Shown here: positions 18,151 to 27,976 of the stretch, piece after piece | How positions within the stretch are numbered: the stretch's first letter is position 1 | Layout of the letters: each line of letters opens with the position of its first letter | From: Microvirga terricola | GTDB taxonomy: Bacteria; Pseudomonadota; Alphaproteobacteria; Rhizobiales; Beijerinckiaceae | Direction of reading: 5' to 3' | Length of the DNA stretch: 64,000 nucleotides | Assembly: GCF_011777495.1 (NCBI RefSeq) | Contig: NZ_JAATJS010000005.1 | Location: forward strand, 1 to 64,000 | The notes under the pieces: model-generated | What the model was told of the DNA's origin: nothing | Database searches by the model: none | Seen by the model: only the letters and a program-made list of their open reading frames with translations | Made by a program: the position numbers and the translations under genes

Positions 18151-19548
18151 ATGCGAGTGGATTTCGAGAAAACCGAGACCCAATTCGCCTTATTGGCGGA
18201 CAGCCTGCCACACCTCGTCTGGTCGGCGAGCGCGGATGGACATAACGATTATTTCAACCGAAGGTGGTATGAATTCACGGGGTTGAGCTACGAAGAGTCC
18301 GTGGGAGAGCGCTGGAAGCGCGCCGTTCATCCGGATGATCTGAAGGTGGCCGAAGTCGTTTGGGCCCAGGCTCTCCGTACCGAACAGCCTTACGAGGTCG
18401 AATACAGGTTGAAAGCGGCGAGCGGCGAGTATCGGTGGATGCTAGCCAAGGGTAATCCGGTGCACAGTCCCTCGGGGCGGATCGTGCGATGGTACGGCAC
18501 TTGCACCCACATCGACGCGCAGAAGAAAGCCGACGAAGCGCTTCGCTCGCTGGAGCAGCAATATCGCCTCGCACTCGAGGCGGCGCATCTCGGAACCTGG
18601 AAGATAGACCTCGAAGAAAACCTCGTCAGTTGGGACGAGGGAACCTGCGCCCTGTTCAACATCCCCCATAACGGCCTTTACAGCCTGCCCCTCGCCGAGG
18701 CCATCGCGCGCATCCACCCGGAGGACCGCGCCCTGGTCGTGAAACGCATGGCGGAGGCAACGGAACCGGGTTCAAACGGACGCTATCAGGTGGAATACCG
18801 CACGATCGACCCGGACGGTTCGATCCGGTGGATCCGCTCTAACGGTCGCGCCTATTTCAAGAATAACGACAGGTCCGGTCACGCCTCGGGCCTGTCCGGC
18901 GTCATCAGCGACATTACAGATCACCATGCCGCCGAGGAGGTCAAACAGCTTCTGACGCGGGAACTCACCCATCGGGTGAAGAACCTTTTCGCCATCGCGA
19001 ACGGCATGGTTTCCATGACCGCCCGCACGGCCAAGGACCCCACGGAGATGGCCCTTATCCTGCGCGGACGCCTGAGCGCGCTCTCTCGTGCGCATGAACT
19101 CGTGCGGCCCGTGACCGATCCGGCCAATCGGACCGAGCAGGACGTCGATCTCGAAAAGCTGATCGTCGCCGTTCTCGCCCCTTACCGGCAGCCGGACGGA
19201 CACAAGATCGTCATCGAAGGCCCGGGCCTCGAAGTCGGACCGAACACGATGACGAGCCTCGCCCTTGTCCTGCACGAGCTTGCTACCAACGCCGCGAAAT
19301 ACGGATGCCTCTCCAAGCCGGAGGGCAGCCTCGCCATCCGGTGGACCATGGCGCGGGACAATGTCGACATCATTTGGACCGAAATGGGTGGCCCTCCCAT
19401 TCTGCGTCCGCCCGACTTTGAAGGATTCGGCACTCAACTGGCCCTGAGGAGCATTGCGGGCCAACTCGGCGGCAGCCTCGTTCGGGAATGGCTGCATGAA
19501 GGATTGCGCGTGCACATGAACTTGCCTCTTGGTCGGCTGACCGGCTAA
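18151..19548 (+). CDS. PAS domain-containing HWE-family sensor histidine kinase
   Basis: A 465-residue soluble kinase without transmembrane segments. Two PAS domains are visible (about 15-125 with HPDDL...W, and 135-258 with HPEDR). The HWE-type phosphoacceptor is H274 in ELTHRVKNLFAIANG, the N-box is HELATNAAKYG (375-385, N380), and the W-x-E signature is WTE (409-411). HWE kinases are common in Rhizobiales and often work in light, stress or general stress signalling. No response regulator is adjacent, so its partner is unknown. Confidence 0.92.
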   Translation: MRVDFEKTETQFALLADSLPHLVWSASADGHNDYFNRRWYEFTGLSYEESVGERWKRAVHPDDLKVAEVVWAQALRTEQPYEVEYRLKAASGEYRWMLAKGNPVHSPSGRIVRWYGTCTHIDAQKKADEALRSLEQQYRLALEAAHLGTWKIDLEENLVSWDEGTCALFNIPHNGLYSLPLAEAIARIHPEDRALVVKRMAEATEPGSNGRYQVEYRTIDPDGSIRWIRSNGRAYFKNNDRSGHASGLSGVISDITDHHAAEEVKQLLTRELTHRVKNLFAIANGMVSMTARTAKDPTEMALILRGRLSALSRAHELVRPVTDPANRTEQDVDLEKLIVAVLAPYRQPDGHKIVIEGPGLEVGPNTMTSLALVLHELATNAAKYGCLSKPEGSLAIRWTMARDNVDIIWTEMGGPPILRPPDFEGFGTQLALRSIAGQLGGSLVREWLHEGLRVHMNLPLGRLTG

Positions 19549-19614
19549 CCCTTCGGGCAGCGCAAGATCCTCACCCGTCGCGCGCACGGGTCTCGTTTTC
19601 TGGCAGCAGAGCCC

Positions 19615-20160
19615 ATGACAGCCTATCGCCGCGCGCTCGTTCTGGGCGGCGCCCGTTCTGGAAAAAGCCGTACGGCGCAGAGCATCGCCGAATCGGCCTC
19701 CGTGGACCGTCTCTACATCGCCACCGCCCAAGCCTTCGACGACGAGATGCGCGAGCGTATCGCTCACCATCAATCCGTTCGTGGCGGTGAATGGCAAACA
19801 CGCGAGGCCCCCCTCGCCTTGGCTGACGCCATCCGGGCGGAAACCGCCCCGTCACGGGTCGTGCTGGTCGACTGCCTGACGCTCTGGCTCTCGAACATTC
19901 TGCTTGCCGAACAGGATGTCGGAAAAGAAACAGACCTCCTGATCGACGCGATCCGCGACGCCGCGGGGCCGCTGGTGCTGGTGTCGAACGAGGTCGGCCA
20001 AGGCATCGTGCCCGCAACGCCGCTGGGGCGCTCCTTCCGCGATGAACAAGGGCGCGTGAACCAGCGCCTCGCCGAAGTCTGCGAGACGGTGGTTTTCGTC
20101 GCCGCCGGCTGCCCGCTACTGCTCAAGCCAGCGGCGCCGCTCCACGTGCCGCTCGCATGA
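19615..20160 (+). CDS. cobU: bifunctional adenosylcobinamide kinase / guanylyltransferase
   Basis: A 181-residue enzyme of late cobalamin synthesis. It phosphorylates adenosylcobinamide and adds GMP to make the activated lower-ligand acceptor. The P-loop GGARSGKS is at residues 11-18, [12 protein letters not shown] and the catalytic-region HH in IAHHQ follow, and the [11 protein letters not shown] and RQ-like [12 protein letters not shown] segments are typical (Pseudomonas/Rhizobium CobP). Its end overlaps the start of cobQ by four bases (ATGA). Confidence 0.94.
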   Translation: MTAYRRALVLGGARSGKSRTAQSIAESASVDRLYIATAQAFDDEMRERIAHHQSVRGGEWQTREAPLALADAIRAETAPSRVVLVDCLTLWLSNILLAEQDVGKETDLLIDAIRDAAGPLVLVSNEVGQGIVPATPLGRSFRDEQGRVNQRLAEVCETVVFVAAGCPLLLKPAAPLHVPLA

Positions 20161-21626
20161 CGAGGCGCGCGCCCGCCGTCATGATCCAGGGCACCGGATC
20201 GAATGTCGGCAAGTCTCTGCTTGTGGCGGGCCTATGCCGCCTGTTCGCACGGCGGGGCCTGCGGATCAGGCCGTTCAAGCCGCAAAACATGTCGAACAAC
20301 GCCGCCGCCGTGGAGGGCGGCGAAATCGGGCGCGCCCAGGCGCTCCAGGCGTGCGCGGCGAGCGCTGCACCAAGCGTTCACATGAACCCGGTACTGCTCA
20401 AGCCCGAAACCGACCGCCGTTCGCAGATCATCGTTCAGGGCCAGCGCTTCGGGCAACTGGATGCCGCGGCCTTTCGCGGGCGGCAGGCGCTTCTGCCTTT
20501 CGTGCTCGACAGCTTCGAAAAGCTTGGCGCGGAAGCCGATCTCATCGTGGTCGAGGGCGCGGGCAGTCCTGCGGAAACCAATCTGCGCGAGGGCGACATT
20601 GCCAATATGGGCTTCGCCACGGCGGCGCGCGTGCCCGTCGTGCTGGCAGGCGACATCGACCGGGGCGGCGTTATCGCGAGTCTCGTCGGAACCCATGCGG
20701 TTCTCAACGCCGCGGATCGTAGCCTCGTGCGCGCGTTTCTCATCAACAAATTTCGCGGCGACCCGTCGCTGTTCGATGACGGCATCACCACCATCGAACG
20801 GATGACCGCGTGGCCTTCGCTCGGGATCGTGCCGTGGTTTGCTGCCGCGCATAAACTACCGGCGGAAGATGCGCTCGATATCGCCTCAGGCCAGACAAGC
20901 GAAGCGGCGTTCAAGATCGCCGTGCCCATTTTTCCGCGCATCGCCAATTTCGACGATCTCGACCCGCTCAAGCTCGAACCCGCCGTTGCGCTCACGATGG
21001 TTCCGCCCGGCATGCCCTTGCCACACGATGCGGACCTCGTCATCCTGCCGGGCTCCAAGGCAACGATTGCGGATCTCGCCTTCTTGCGAATGCAAGGCTG
21101 GGACATCGACATCGCGGCCCATCTGCGCCGTGGCGGGCGCGTGCTCGGGCTCTGCGGCGGCTATCAGATGCTCGGCCGCACGATCGCGGACCCCGATGGG
21201 GTGGAAGGTCCAGCGGGAACGGTCGCGGGTCTCGGCCTCCTCGATGTGGAGACCGTGCTGACGCCTGAAAAGACGGTCCGCCCAGTGACCGCGCGCCATG
21301 AAGCGACCGGTCTCGATCTGTCCGCCTACGAGATCCACCTTGGCCGCACGGCGGGTCCGGATACAACCCGCGCACCCTTCCTCATCGAAAATCAGCCGGA
21401 AGGCGCGGTCTCGGCGGATGGGCGCGTCATCGGCACCTATCTGCACGGGCTTTTTTCGACGGATGCGTTTCGGCAGGCCTTCTTGCGCAGGCTCAAACCC
21501 GGCATTGCCTTTGACGGCCTGAGCTATGAGAGCGAGGTCGATGGAACGCTCGACGCCCTCGCCGATCATCTCGAAATCCATCTCGACGCCGACCGCATCC
21601 TTGCGATCGCGCGTGAAGGTTTGTGA
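20157..21626 (+). CDS. cobQ: cobyric acid synthase
   Basis: A 489-residue glutamine-dependent amidase that amidates the corrin ring side chains b, d, e and g. The N-terminal ATP-binding domain has [10 protein letters not shown] (11-20) and [13 protein letters not shown]. The C-terminal class-I glutaminase-like domain has the nucleophile cysteine in [13 protein letters not shown] and the histidine in GTYLHGLFS. It is translationally coupled to cobU. Confidence 0.95.
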   Translation: MTRRAPAVMIQGTGSNVGKSLLVAGLCRLFARRGLRIRPFKPQNMSNNAAAVEGGEIGRAQALQACAASAAPSVHMNPVLLKPETDRRSQIIVQGQRFGQLDAAAFRGRQALLPFVLDSFEKLGAEADLIVVEGAGSPAETNLREGDIANMGFATAARVPVVLAGDIDRGGVIASLVGTHAVLNAADRSLVRAFLINKFRGDPSLFDDGITTIERMTAWPSLGIVPWFAAAHKLPAEDALDIASGQTSEAAFKIAVPIFPRIANFDDLDPLKLEPAVALTMVPPGMPLPHDADLVILPGSKATIADLAFLRMQGWDIDIAAHLRRGGRVLGLCGGYQMLGRTIADPDGVEGPAGTVAGLGLLDVETVLTPEKTVRPVTARHEATGLDLSAYEIHLGRTAGPDTTRAPFLIENQPEGAVSADGRVIGTYLHGLFSTDAFRQAFLRRLKPGIAFDGLSYESEVDGTLDALADHLEIHLDADRILAIAREGL

Positions 21627-21629
21627 TCG

Positions 21630-22484
21630 TCAGCGCACCTTCGCGCGAATCTCGCGCGCCAGCGCGTCGATGAGCGCAGGTGTCGAAGGGCCGCCACAGA
21701 TGGCGAGCCGCCCAGCGATGACGAGACGCCGGTCCGGCGGCACTGCCGTTAAGAGCGCACGATGCACGAGCAGCGCCGAACCATTGTCGACGGCCTCGGC
21801 GTCATCATCGTGCACCAACAGGTAATCCGGCGGCGAGGTGACAATGCTTTCCAGACGGACCACCCCTCCCCGCTTCATGCCAAGTGTATCCTGCTGCAAC
21901 GTGAAGCCCATATGGATCAACAATTCGCTGATGAGCGAGTTGGAGGCCGGCACCCACCCGCGCCGATAATAAGGAAGAATGCTGCGCTTCGCCGGAACGA
22001 TGTCCCTCGTTCGCGCCAGCGCGGCATCGATCTCCGCGATCAGCGCCTCTCCGCGCTCGGGGTGGCCGAGGCGCTTGGCGACGAGACGGATCTGTTCGCG
22101 CCCATGGTCGAGGCTTCGCCAGGGGTCCAGTTCGAGCACATCCAGTCCCTGCCGGCGCAAGAGCGCCGTGCGGGCGAGCTGACCGAAGCTGCCGGCGAGA
22201 ACCAGATCCGCACGGCTGAACAGAATCGCCTCGCCTTTCCCCTCGTTGCTCGGAACGCCACTAGCCTCGGCGACCAGAAAGGAGAGTGAAGGGTCCCGCA
22301 CAAGCGGGCTCAACGACACGATCTGTTCGCGATCAGCCAGGCGCAGCAGCAATTGATCCGCGCAAAGATTAAGCGAGACGACACCCTGCGGCGCCGTTTG
22401 GGCAAGCGCCGTCTCCGTTGCGAGGGGCGCGAGCCCCCCCAACGCAAACAGCAGGAATAACCGTGCGAAATGGAGTTGCGGCAT
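21630..22484 (-). CDS. periplasmic cobalamin/iron-complex ABC transporter substrate-binding protein (BtuF-like)
   Basis: A 284-residue protein with a signal peptide (about residues 1-28, ending ALAQ) and a class-III periplasmic binding fold (GVVSLNLCADQLLLRLADREQIVSLS, then LFSRADLVLAG). Membership of the BtuF/FhuD/FepB family is clear; B12 as ligand is inferred from its place between cobQ and the btuB riboswitch. No BtuC permease or BtuD ATPase gene is in the window. It is convergent with cobQ (three-base gap) and divergent from btuB. Confidence 0.8.
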   Translation of the reverse strand: MPQLHFARLFLLFALGGLAPLATETALAQTAPQGVVSLNLCADQLLLRLADREQIVSLSPLVRDPSLSFLVAEASGVPSNEGKGEAILFSRADLVLAGSFGQLARTALLRRQGLDVLELDPWRSLDHGREQIRLVAKRLGHPERGEALIAEIDAALARTRDIVPAKRSILPYYRRGWVPASNSLISELLIHMGFTLQQDTLGMKRGGVVRLESIVTSPPDYLLVHDDDAEAVDNGSALLVHRALLTAVPPDRRLVIAGRLAICGGPSTPALIDALAREIRAKVR

Positions 22485-22513
22485 CAGGCGCGACCCACTA
22501 TGAGAGACATCGA

Positions 22514-22710
22514 CGTTGGTGCCTCGTTAAAATCGAGGTGAAACGGGAACACGGTGCGGACTTTGTCCTATTCCGTGGCTGCCCCCGCAACTGTAAGCGG
22601 CAAGCGGCGGTCCTTCATGCCACTGAATTGTCGAGCGACACAAGCTCGGCGACATTCGGGAAGGCGGACCCGCACGCGATAACCCGCGAGCCAGGAGACC
22701 GGCCAGCGTT
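22514..22710 (+). promoter_or_regulatory. cobalamin (AdoCbl) riboswitch of btuB
   Basis: Hallmarks of the family are seen in order: TTGGTGCC followed by a GAGGTGAAACGGGAA segment, the B12 box core GCCCCCGCAACTGTAAGCGG, GGAAGGCGG, and the end segment ACCCGCGAGCCAGGAGACCGGCC. It lies about 50 bases before btuB and in the same direction. B12 binding is expected to lower expression of the receptor. Confidence 0.95.
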
Positions 22711-22760
22711 TTGAACGCAACCCCATCTTTGCTCGCCGGCGGGGCGAGCAGGAGGTCTCC

Positions 22761-24740
22761 ATGTCTACGCCTTCGCGCCGCCTTTTGGTGGCGGCATCCG
22801 TGTCCGTTTGCGCCCTCTCCATTGTCCAGGCGCAAGCCCAAGATGCATCCAACGCGTCTCTGCCGCCTCCCGATATCGTCATCACCGCAACGCGTACGCC
22901 GCTCGCGATCTCGCAGGCCGGCAGCGCGATCTCGGTGATCACCGCCGAGGAAATAGCCAAGGAATCGCCCAAGCACACAGCGGATGTGCTACGCCGCGTG
23001 CCCGGCCTCACGGTCGTTGAAACGGGCGGTCCCGGCGGCACGACGGTGGTGCGCATTCGCGGCGGCAATTCGGGGCAGACGCTCGTCCTCATCGACGGTA
23101 TCCGCGTGAATGATCCCGCATCGACTTCGGACGAATTCGATTTTGCGAACCTGATCGCGACTGATATCGAGCGCATCGAGGTTCTGCGTGGTCCGCAATC
23201 GGCGCTCTATGGATCGGACGCCATGGGCGGCGTCATCAACATCATTACCAAAAAGGGCAAGGGCGCGCCGCGCTTCAAGGCCAGTGTCGAAGGCGGCTCC
23301 TATGGCACCAGGGCGGGGCACGCCGCAGTTTCCGGCAGCTCCGGACCGGTCTCTTACGCCTTTGCGACGACAGGTTTCGACACGGCCGGCTTCTCGCGCT
23401 ACGGCTACCGCATCCGGCGGATCGAAAACGCGCGCGTGCTGCCGCTGGAAGCAGACAGTGCGCAGCGCATCGGCGCTTCGGGCCGCGTCGCGGTTCAGCT
23501 CTCGCAGGATGTCGAACTCGAATTCGGCGGCTATACGAGCTTCAACGGCGCGCAATACGACGCAGGCTTTGGCGACTTCCCCGACACGCCGTCGCAATCC
23601 CAGCAGCGCCTCTATGAGGGCCACACGCGGCTCACGGCCTATGCCTTCGACGGCTTGCTGCGCAATTCGATTTTGGTGTCGGCGACACGCACGAACCGTC
23701 ACTATCGGGACGTGAGCTATTTCGGCTCGCTCGCGAGTCCGTTCTGGTCTAACACCGGCTACGTCGGCGACCGCGTGGCAGCGGAATATCAGGGCGATCT
23801 AAAGCTCGGCGCATTCGGCCTCCTCACCTTCGGTGCAAAGGTGGAGCGCGACAGCATGACCTCGACGTCGCGGGACGTGCTGCCTGTACCGGGTCTGCCG
23901 CGCGAGACGAACGATGCCTCCCAGACCACACGCTCTCTCTACGCGTTGCATCAGTTCACGCTGTTCGACAACCTGCATCTCTCGTTTGGCGGCCGCCTCG
24001 ACGATATCGCGGACGGCGACCGGTTCGGAACGTGGCGTGCGACGGCAGCGTATGAGATTCCCAACACCGACACGAAGCTGCGCGCCAGCGTCGGCACGGG
24101 CGCGAAGGCGCCAAGCCTGTTCCAGCGCTTCGATCCGACCTACGGCACGCCGGACCTCCAGGCGGAACACTCGGTCGGCTTCGATGTGGGCGTCGATCAG
24201 CGGCTTCTGGATGACCGCCTGACGTTGTCTGCGACCTTCTTCGCAAACCGCTTCCGCGACCTGATCGACTTCACGTTCGATCCTGCCGCGTGCCGTCCGT
24301 CGCAACCCTTCGGCTGCTATCTGAACGTGGCGAGAGCGAAGACTTCGGGCGTCGAATTGGCGGCGGATGTGGACGTCATTCCGACATGGCTGCGCCTCAA
24401 GGTGGCCTATACGCATCTTCAGGCCTTCGACGAGGAAACGCATCTGCGCCTGGCGCGCCGTCCGCAGGACGAGGGCCGCATCGGCCTCATCGTGACGCCC
24501 GTTGCGGGCCTCTCCATCGAGCCGTCCGTGATCTTCGTCGGCGAACGCTTCTCCTCTAACAACGAGAAGAACAGGCTCGCTCCTTACGCACGCTTCGACG
24601 TCTACGCCGATTATCGCATCAACGACACGTTCAGTGTCTATGCGCGGGCGGAGAACCTGACGAATGCGCGCTACGAGGAAGTCTACAACTACGGAACCGC
24701 AGGCCGCTCCTTCTATGCCGGCCTTCGCGCCACGTGGTGA
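22761..24740 (+). CDS. btuB: TonB-dependent vitamin B12 outer-membrane receptor
   Basis: A 659-residue outer-membrane receptor. A signal peptide (to about residue 27, VQAQAQ) precedes a TonB box (PDIVITATRT). The plug domain has DVLRRVPGLTV, VRIRGGNSGQT and IERIEVLRGPQSALYGSDAMGGVINIIT. A 22-strand-type barrel ends in an aromatic residue (AGLRATW). The riboswitch upstream and the flanking cob genes argue for cobalamin or cobinamide as ligand. GGAGG before the ATG is a strong ribosome-binding site. Confidence 0.94.
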   Translation: MSTPSRRLLVAASVSVCALSIVQAQAQDASNASLPPPDIVITATRTPLAISQAGSAISVITAEEIAKESPKHTADVLRRVPGLTVVETGGPGGTTVVRIRGGNSGQTLVLIDGIRVNDPASTSDEFDFANLIATDIERIEVLRGPQSALYGSDAMGGVINIITKKGKGAPRFKASVEGGSYGTRAGHAAVSGSSGPVSYAFATTGFDTAGFSRYGYRIRRIENARVLPLEADSAQRIGASGRVAVQLSQDVELEFGGYTSFNGAQYDAGFGDFPDTPSQSQQRLYEGHTRLTAYAFDGLLRNSILVSATRTNRHYRDVSYFGSLASPFWSNTGYVGDRVAAEYQGDLKLGAFGLLTFGAKVERDSMTSTSRDVLPVPGLPRETNDASQTTRSLYALHQFTLFDNLHLSFGGRLDDIADGDRFGTWRATAAYEIPNTDTKLRASVGTGAKAPSLFQRFDPTYGTPDLQAEHSVGFDVGVDQRLLDDRLTLSATFFANRFRDLIDFTFDPAACRPSQPFGCYLNVARAKTSGVELAADVDVIPTWLRLKVAYTHLQAFDEETHLRLARRPQDEGRIGLIVTPVAGLSIEPSVIFVGERFSSNNEKNRLAPYARFDVYADYRINDTFSVYARAENLTNARYEEVYNYGTAGRSFYAGLRATW

Positions 24741-24743
24741 GGA

Positions 24744-25727
24744 TCACCACCGTAATGCAGCGAGCAGCAGGAGGGCGATCACGCCCGCCTGCATCGCCCA
24801 GGTCACGCGATAAAGCACCAGGGCGCGGCGGATGTCGGCGGCGTGAGCCATCGCGCGGCCGCGCCCCATCCAATGGTCGTGCACCGTAACGCCATCATAG
24901 ATGCGCGGCCCTGCGAGCCGCAGCCCCAACGCCCCTGCCATGGCGGCTTCGGGCCATCCCGCATTGGGGGAGCGATGATGGCGCGCATCGCGCCACACCG
25001 CCTTTGCCGCTTCACGCGAACTGCATCCGGGCACGAAAACCGCCGCCAGCACGATCAGACAGGCGGACACGCGCGAGGCCGGAAGATTGACGAGATCGTC
25101 CAGCCGCGCCGCCGCCCAGCCATAAGCCTCGTAACGGGGCTTGCGATGGCCGATCATGCTATCCGCCGTGTTGATGGCTTTGTAGGCTACGCCGCCCGTC
25201 AACCCTGCGAGAGCAGTGTAGAGTGTCGGCGCAACGACGCCGTCGGAAAAATTCTCTGCCAGACTTTCGATGGCGGCGCGCGCGACGGCGGGCTCATCGA
25301 GAACCTGCGGATCGCGCCCGACGATGTGCGAGACGGCGAGACGGCCTGCCGCAAGACTCTCCTCAAGCCCCGCCGCCACGCGCAGCACATGATCGTGCAG
25401 GCTGCGCTGCGCGATCAGGCTACTCGCCAGAACACCCGCCACGATGAACGCCCAACCGCCGAGGATAAAGCTCAGGACGGTTTCGATCGTGAAGGCGGCA
25501 CCTGCGCAGATGACGAGCGTGAGGACGAGCGTCACGACGCCGCGCCTGCGGCGCACATGCGCGGGCAGCTCAAGCCGGTTGAACCGCCTCTCCAGAGCCA
25601 CGATCAGTGCGCCGATCCAGGTAACCGGATGGCCGATCCGCTGAAAGATCCGCGCGGGATAACCCACGCAGGCATCGACGGTGAGAGCGATCAGGACAAG
25701 GGCGAGAGCGGCGGTTATCAGAGACAT
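24744..25727 (-). CDS. cbiB: adenosylcobinamide-phosphate synthase
   Basis: A 327-residue inner-membrane protein (CbiB, called CobD in Pseudomonas/Rhizobium naming) that attaches aminopropanol (phosphate) to adenosylcobyric acid. Characteristic stretches are HPVTWIGALI, ESLAENFSDGVVAPTLYTALAG, AYKAINTADSMIGHR and NAGWPEAAMAGALGLRLAGP. Several hydrophobic segments are visible (about 2-20 and 65-105). It ends four bases from btuB and starts 20 bases from the divergent cobC. Confidence 0.94.
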   Translation of the reverse strand: MSLITAALALVLIALTVDACVGYPARIFQRIGHPVTWIGALIVALERRFNRLELPAHVRRRRGVVTLVLTLVICAGAAFTIETVLSFILGGWAFIVAGVLASSLIAQRSLHDHVLRVAAGLEESLAAGRLAVSHIVGRDPQVLDEPAVARAAIESLAENFSDGVVAPTLYTALAGLTGGVAYKAINTADSMIGHRKPRYEAYGWAAARLDDLVNLPASRVSACLIVLAAVFVPGCSSREAAKAVWRDARHHRSPNAGWPEAAMAGALGLRLAGPRIYDGVTVHDHWMGRGRAMAHAADIRRALVLYRVTWAMQAGVIALLLLAALRW

Positions 25728-25747
25728 CTCAATTAAATGGAGCAGTC

Positions 25748-26725
25748 ATGCAGCACGGTGGCAATCTTCATGACGCAAAAGCGCTCTTTCCGGAAGCGCC
25801 TGAGCCATGGATCGACCTCTCGACGGGGATCAATCCCAATGCCTATCCCGTAAGCTTGCCGGACCTGCGCGCCTTCACGCGCCTCCCCTCACCTCAAGAG
25901 GTCGGCCATACAGAGGCCGTTGCCGCGCGGGCTTACGGTGTTTCCGACCCCGCTCGCGTCGTGGCCACCGCCGGGTCGCAGGCCACGATACGCCTGCTCC
26001 CGCGCCTTCGCGACAAGAGCAAGGTCGCCATCGTCGGCCCGACCTATAGCGAGCACGAGCGCAGTTGGGTCAGCGAGGGCCACGACATTCAGGTCGCAAC
26101 TTCCCTTGCCGATGCTCTTGCGCTGACCCCTGATGTCGTTGTGATCGCCAATCCCAATAACCCCGACGGACGCATCGCCGATCCGACAGAACTCGCAGAG
26201 GCGGCATCCATCCTCCATCGGCGTGGCGGATGGCTGGTGGTGGACGAGGCCTTCGCTGACCTCGACGACGAAGCCTCGATTGCTGGGAAGAAGCTGCCCG
26301 GCACCATAGTGCTGCGTTCCTTCGGCAAGGCCTATGGGCTAGCGGGCGTCCGGCTCGGTTTCGCAATCTGCGACCCGGTCTTCAGCGTGCGCATCCGCGA
26401 AGAGCTAGGGCCTTGGGCTGTCTCAGGACCGGCGCTTGCCCTTGGCGCGCAGGCGCTTGGCGACGCCGCATGGCTTGCGGATCAAAAGGTCCGGCTGGCG
26501 CGCGCCTGCCTCGTCCTCGACGAGCTTCTGACCCGCGCGGACTTCCACATCGTCGGCGGAACGCGGCTCTTCCGGCTGGCGCGACACCCGCAAGCAGGAG
26601 ACTGGTTCGAGCGTTTAGCGCGATCCGGAATCTGGGTGCGCAAGTTCAATCATGAACAGACAATCCTGCGCCTCGGTATACCGCAAGAAGAGATGTGGGA
26701 TAGGCTCCGAGGAGCCCTAGCATAA
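25748..26725 (+). CDS. cobC: threonine-phosphate decarboxylase
   Basis: A 325-residue fold-type-I PLP enzyme (CobC in Rhizobium/Pseudomonas naming, CobD in Salmonella) that makes the aminopropanol phosphate used by the CbiB step. PLP-binding features are ANPNNPDGR (134-142), VVDEAFADLD (164-173) and the lysine K194 in LRSFGKAYGLAGVRLGF. It starts MQHGGNL, as usual. The 20-base divergent gap to cbiB means the two share one tiny promoter region. Confidence 0.93.
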   Translation: MQHGGNLHDAKALFPEAPEPWIDLSTGINPNAYPVSLPDLRAFTRLPSPQEVGHTEAVAARAYGVSDPARVVATAGSQATIRLLPRLRDKSKVAIVGPTYSEHERSWVSEGHDIQVATSLADALALTPDVVVIANPNNPDGRIADPTELAEAASILHRRGGWLVVDEAFADLDDEASIAGKKLPGTIVLRSFGKAYGLAGVRLGFAICDPVFSVRIREELGPWAVSGPALALGAQALGDAAWLADQKVRLARACLVLDELLTRADFHIVGGTRLFRLARHPQAGDWFERLARSGIWVRKFNHEQTILRLGIPQEEMWDRLRGALA

Positions 26726-26914
26726 AGCAATATATTCTTGTTTGGACTTTCGTCTAAACCAGCGGCGGGTCGTCGCACAATCAAAATTATTGGAACCCGA
26801 ATGGCTAAGCTGACCTAATCTGGACATAACCCCCGGCCAGGAATGCGGCGCTTTTAGCAAAAACGACCGCAAACCCGCATCGCGGCGACGCGGCATCTCA
26901 TCGGGGGTCTCTCC

Positions 26915-27976
26915 ATGACTGTCAGACTGACAGCGTCTGTTGACGCGTGCCAGCCGTTGGCGCTTTGCCGGGGCGATAAGGCTCTTCTCGAAGCGCGCCG
27001 CGACGCATCGCACGGCATCAAGCGCCTACTCCGCTATGTGACGGGCATCAGCCTCGGCGCCTATATGGCCCTAGCCAGCGCAAGCGCCGCGACCGCGCCG
27101 TCCGGCTCCAGCCTCACCGCATTTTTCCGGACGGAGCAAATCGTTGCCGTCTCTGTCTCCATCGACCCGCTCGAATCCATCGTCCCCGCCGCAGCAGCCG
27201 ACACGGGCGACATCCGCGCCAACATCATCAAGGGAATTCAGCTTCCTACGCGGACCGCCGCGCGCGTCGTAGAGACCCGGAGTGTCGCGCAGCCCGAGGA
27301 CTACGTGCAATTCGACGGCATGCGCGTGCCGCGCCGCATCGTCGATGCCATCTTACGCGCCGCGGATGTGACGGGCGCAGACCCCGTTTACATGATGGCG
27401 CTTGCGGACAAGGAATCGAGCTTCATTGCCAACAATCAGGCCTCCTCGTCATCGGCAGTCGGCTTATTCCAGTTTATCGCGGGCACGTGGTTTGAGGTCG
27501 TCCGCAGCTTCGGCGAGAAGCATGGCTTTGCTGCTGAAGCGGAGGCCATCCGCATGGTTGGCGGTCAGTTGACAGTGCCCAACGCAGAGATGCGCGAACA
27601 CATTCTGGGCCTGCGCCGCAACCCGTATCTGTCCGCCCTGATGGCGGCCGAGATGATGAAGCGCGACCGCGCGAAGATCGAGGGCCGGCTTGGGCGTCAG
27701 ATCACGCGCTCAGAGTTCTACTTCTCGCATTTCTTCGGCGTCGACAGCGCCAGCAAGTTCATGGTGCTGGTGAACGGCAAGCCGAAGCAGAGTGCCCCGC
27801 GCGTGTTCCCTGCGGCGGCGCGGGCGAACAAGTCGCTGTTCTATGCCAAGGCAGGCCGCAAGACCCGGCAACTCACCGTCACCGAGGTCTACAAGAAGAT
27901 CGACGGCATGATCGACAAGCGGCTTGAACGCTACGAGGACGTATCGGCCCTCGCAACGGCAGACGCCGCACTCTGA
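26915..27976 (+). CDS. lytic transglycosylase-like (SLT-domain) protein
   Basis: A 353-residue protein. A long N-terminal tail contains a hydrophobic segment (about 41-60) that may act as a signal or membrane anchor. The SLT-type domain starts near residue 135. It has the catalytic glutamate E167 in ALADKESSF and the family's AVGLFQFIAGTWFEVV and SEFYFSHFFGVDSASKFM segments. This supports cleavage of peptidoglycan glycan strands in the periplasm; the exact enzyme type is not certain. The 3' end overlaps the convergent MFS gene by 46 bases. Confidence 0.85.
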   Translation: MTVRLTASVDACQPLALCRGDKALLEARRDASHGIKRLLRYVTGISLGAYMALASASAATAPSGSSLTAFFRTEQIVAVSVSIDPLESIVPAAAADTGDIRANIIKGIQLPTRTAARVVETRSVAQPEDYVQFDGMRVPRRIVDAILRAADVTGADPVYMMALADKESSFIANNQASSSSAVGLFQFIAGTWFEVVRSFGEKHGFAAEAEAIRMVGGQLTVPNAEMREHILGLRRNPYLSALMAAEMMKRDRAKIEGRLGRQITRSEFYFSHFFGVDSASKFMVLVNGKPKQSAPRVFPAAARANKSLFYAKAGRKTRQLTVTEVYKKIDGMIDKRLERYEDVSALATADAAL

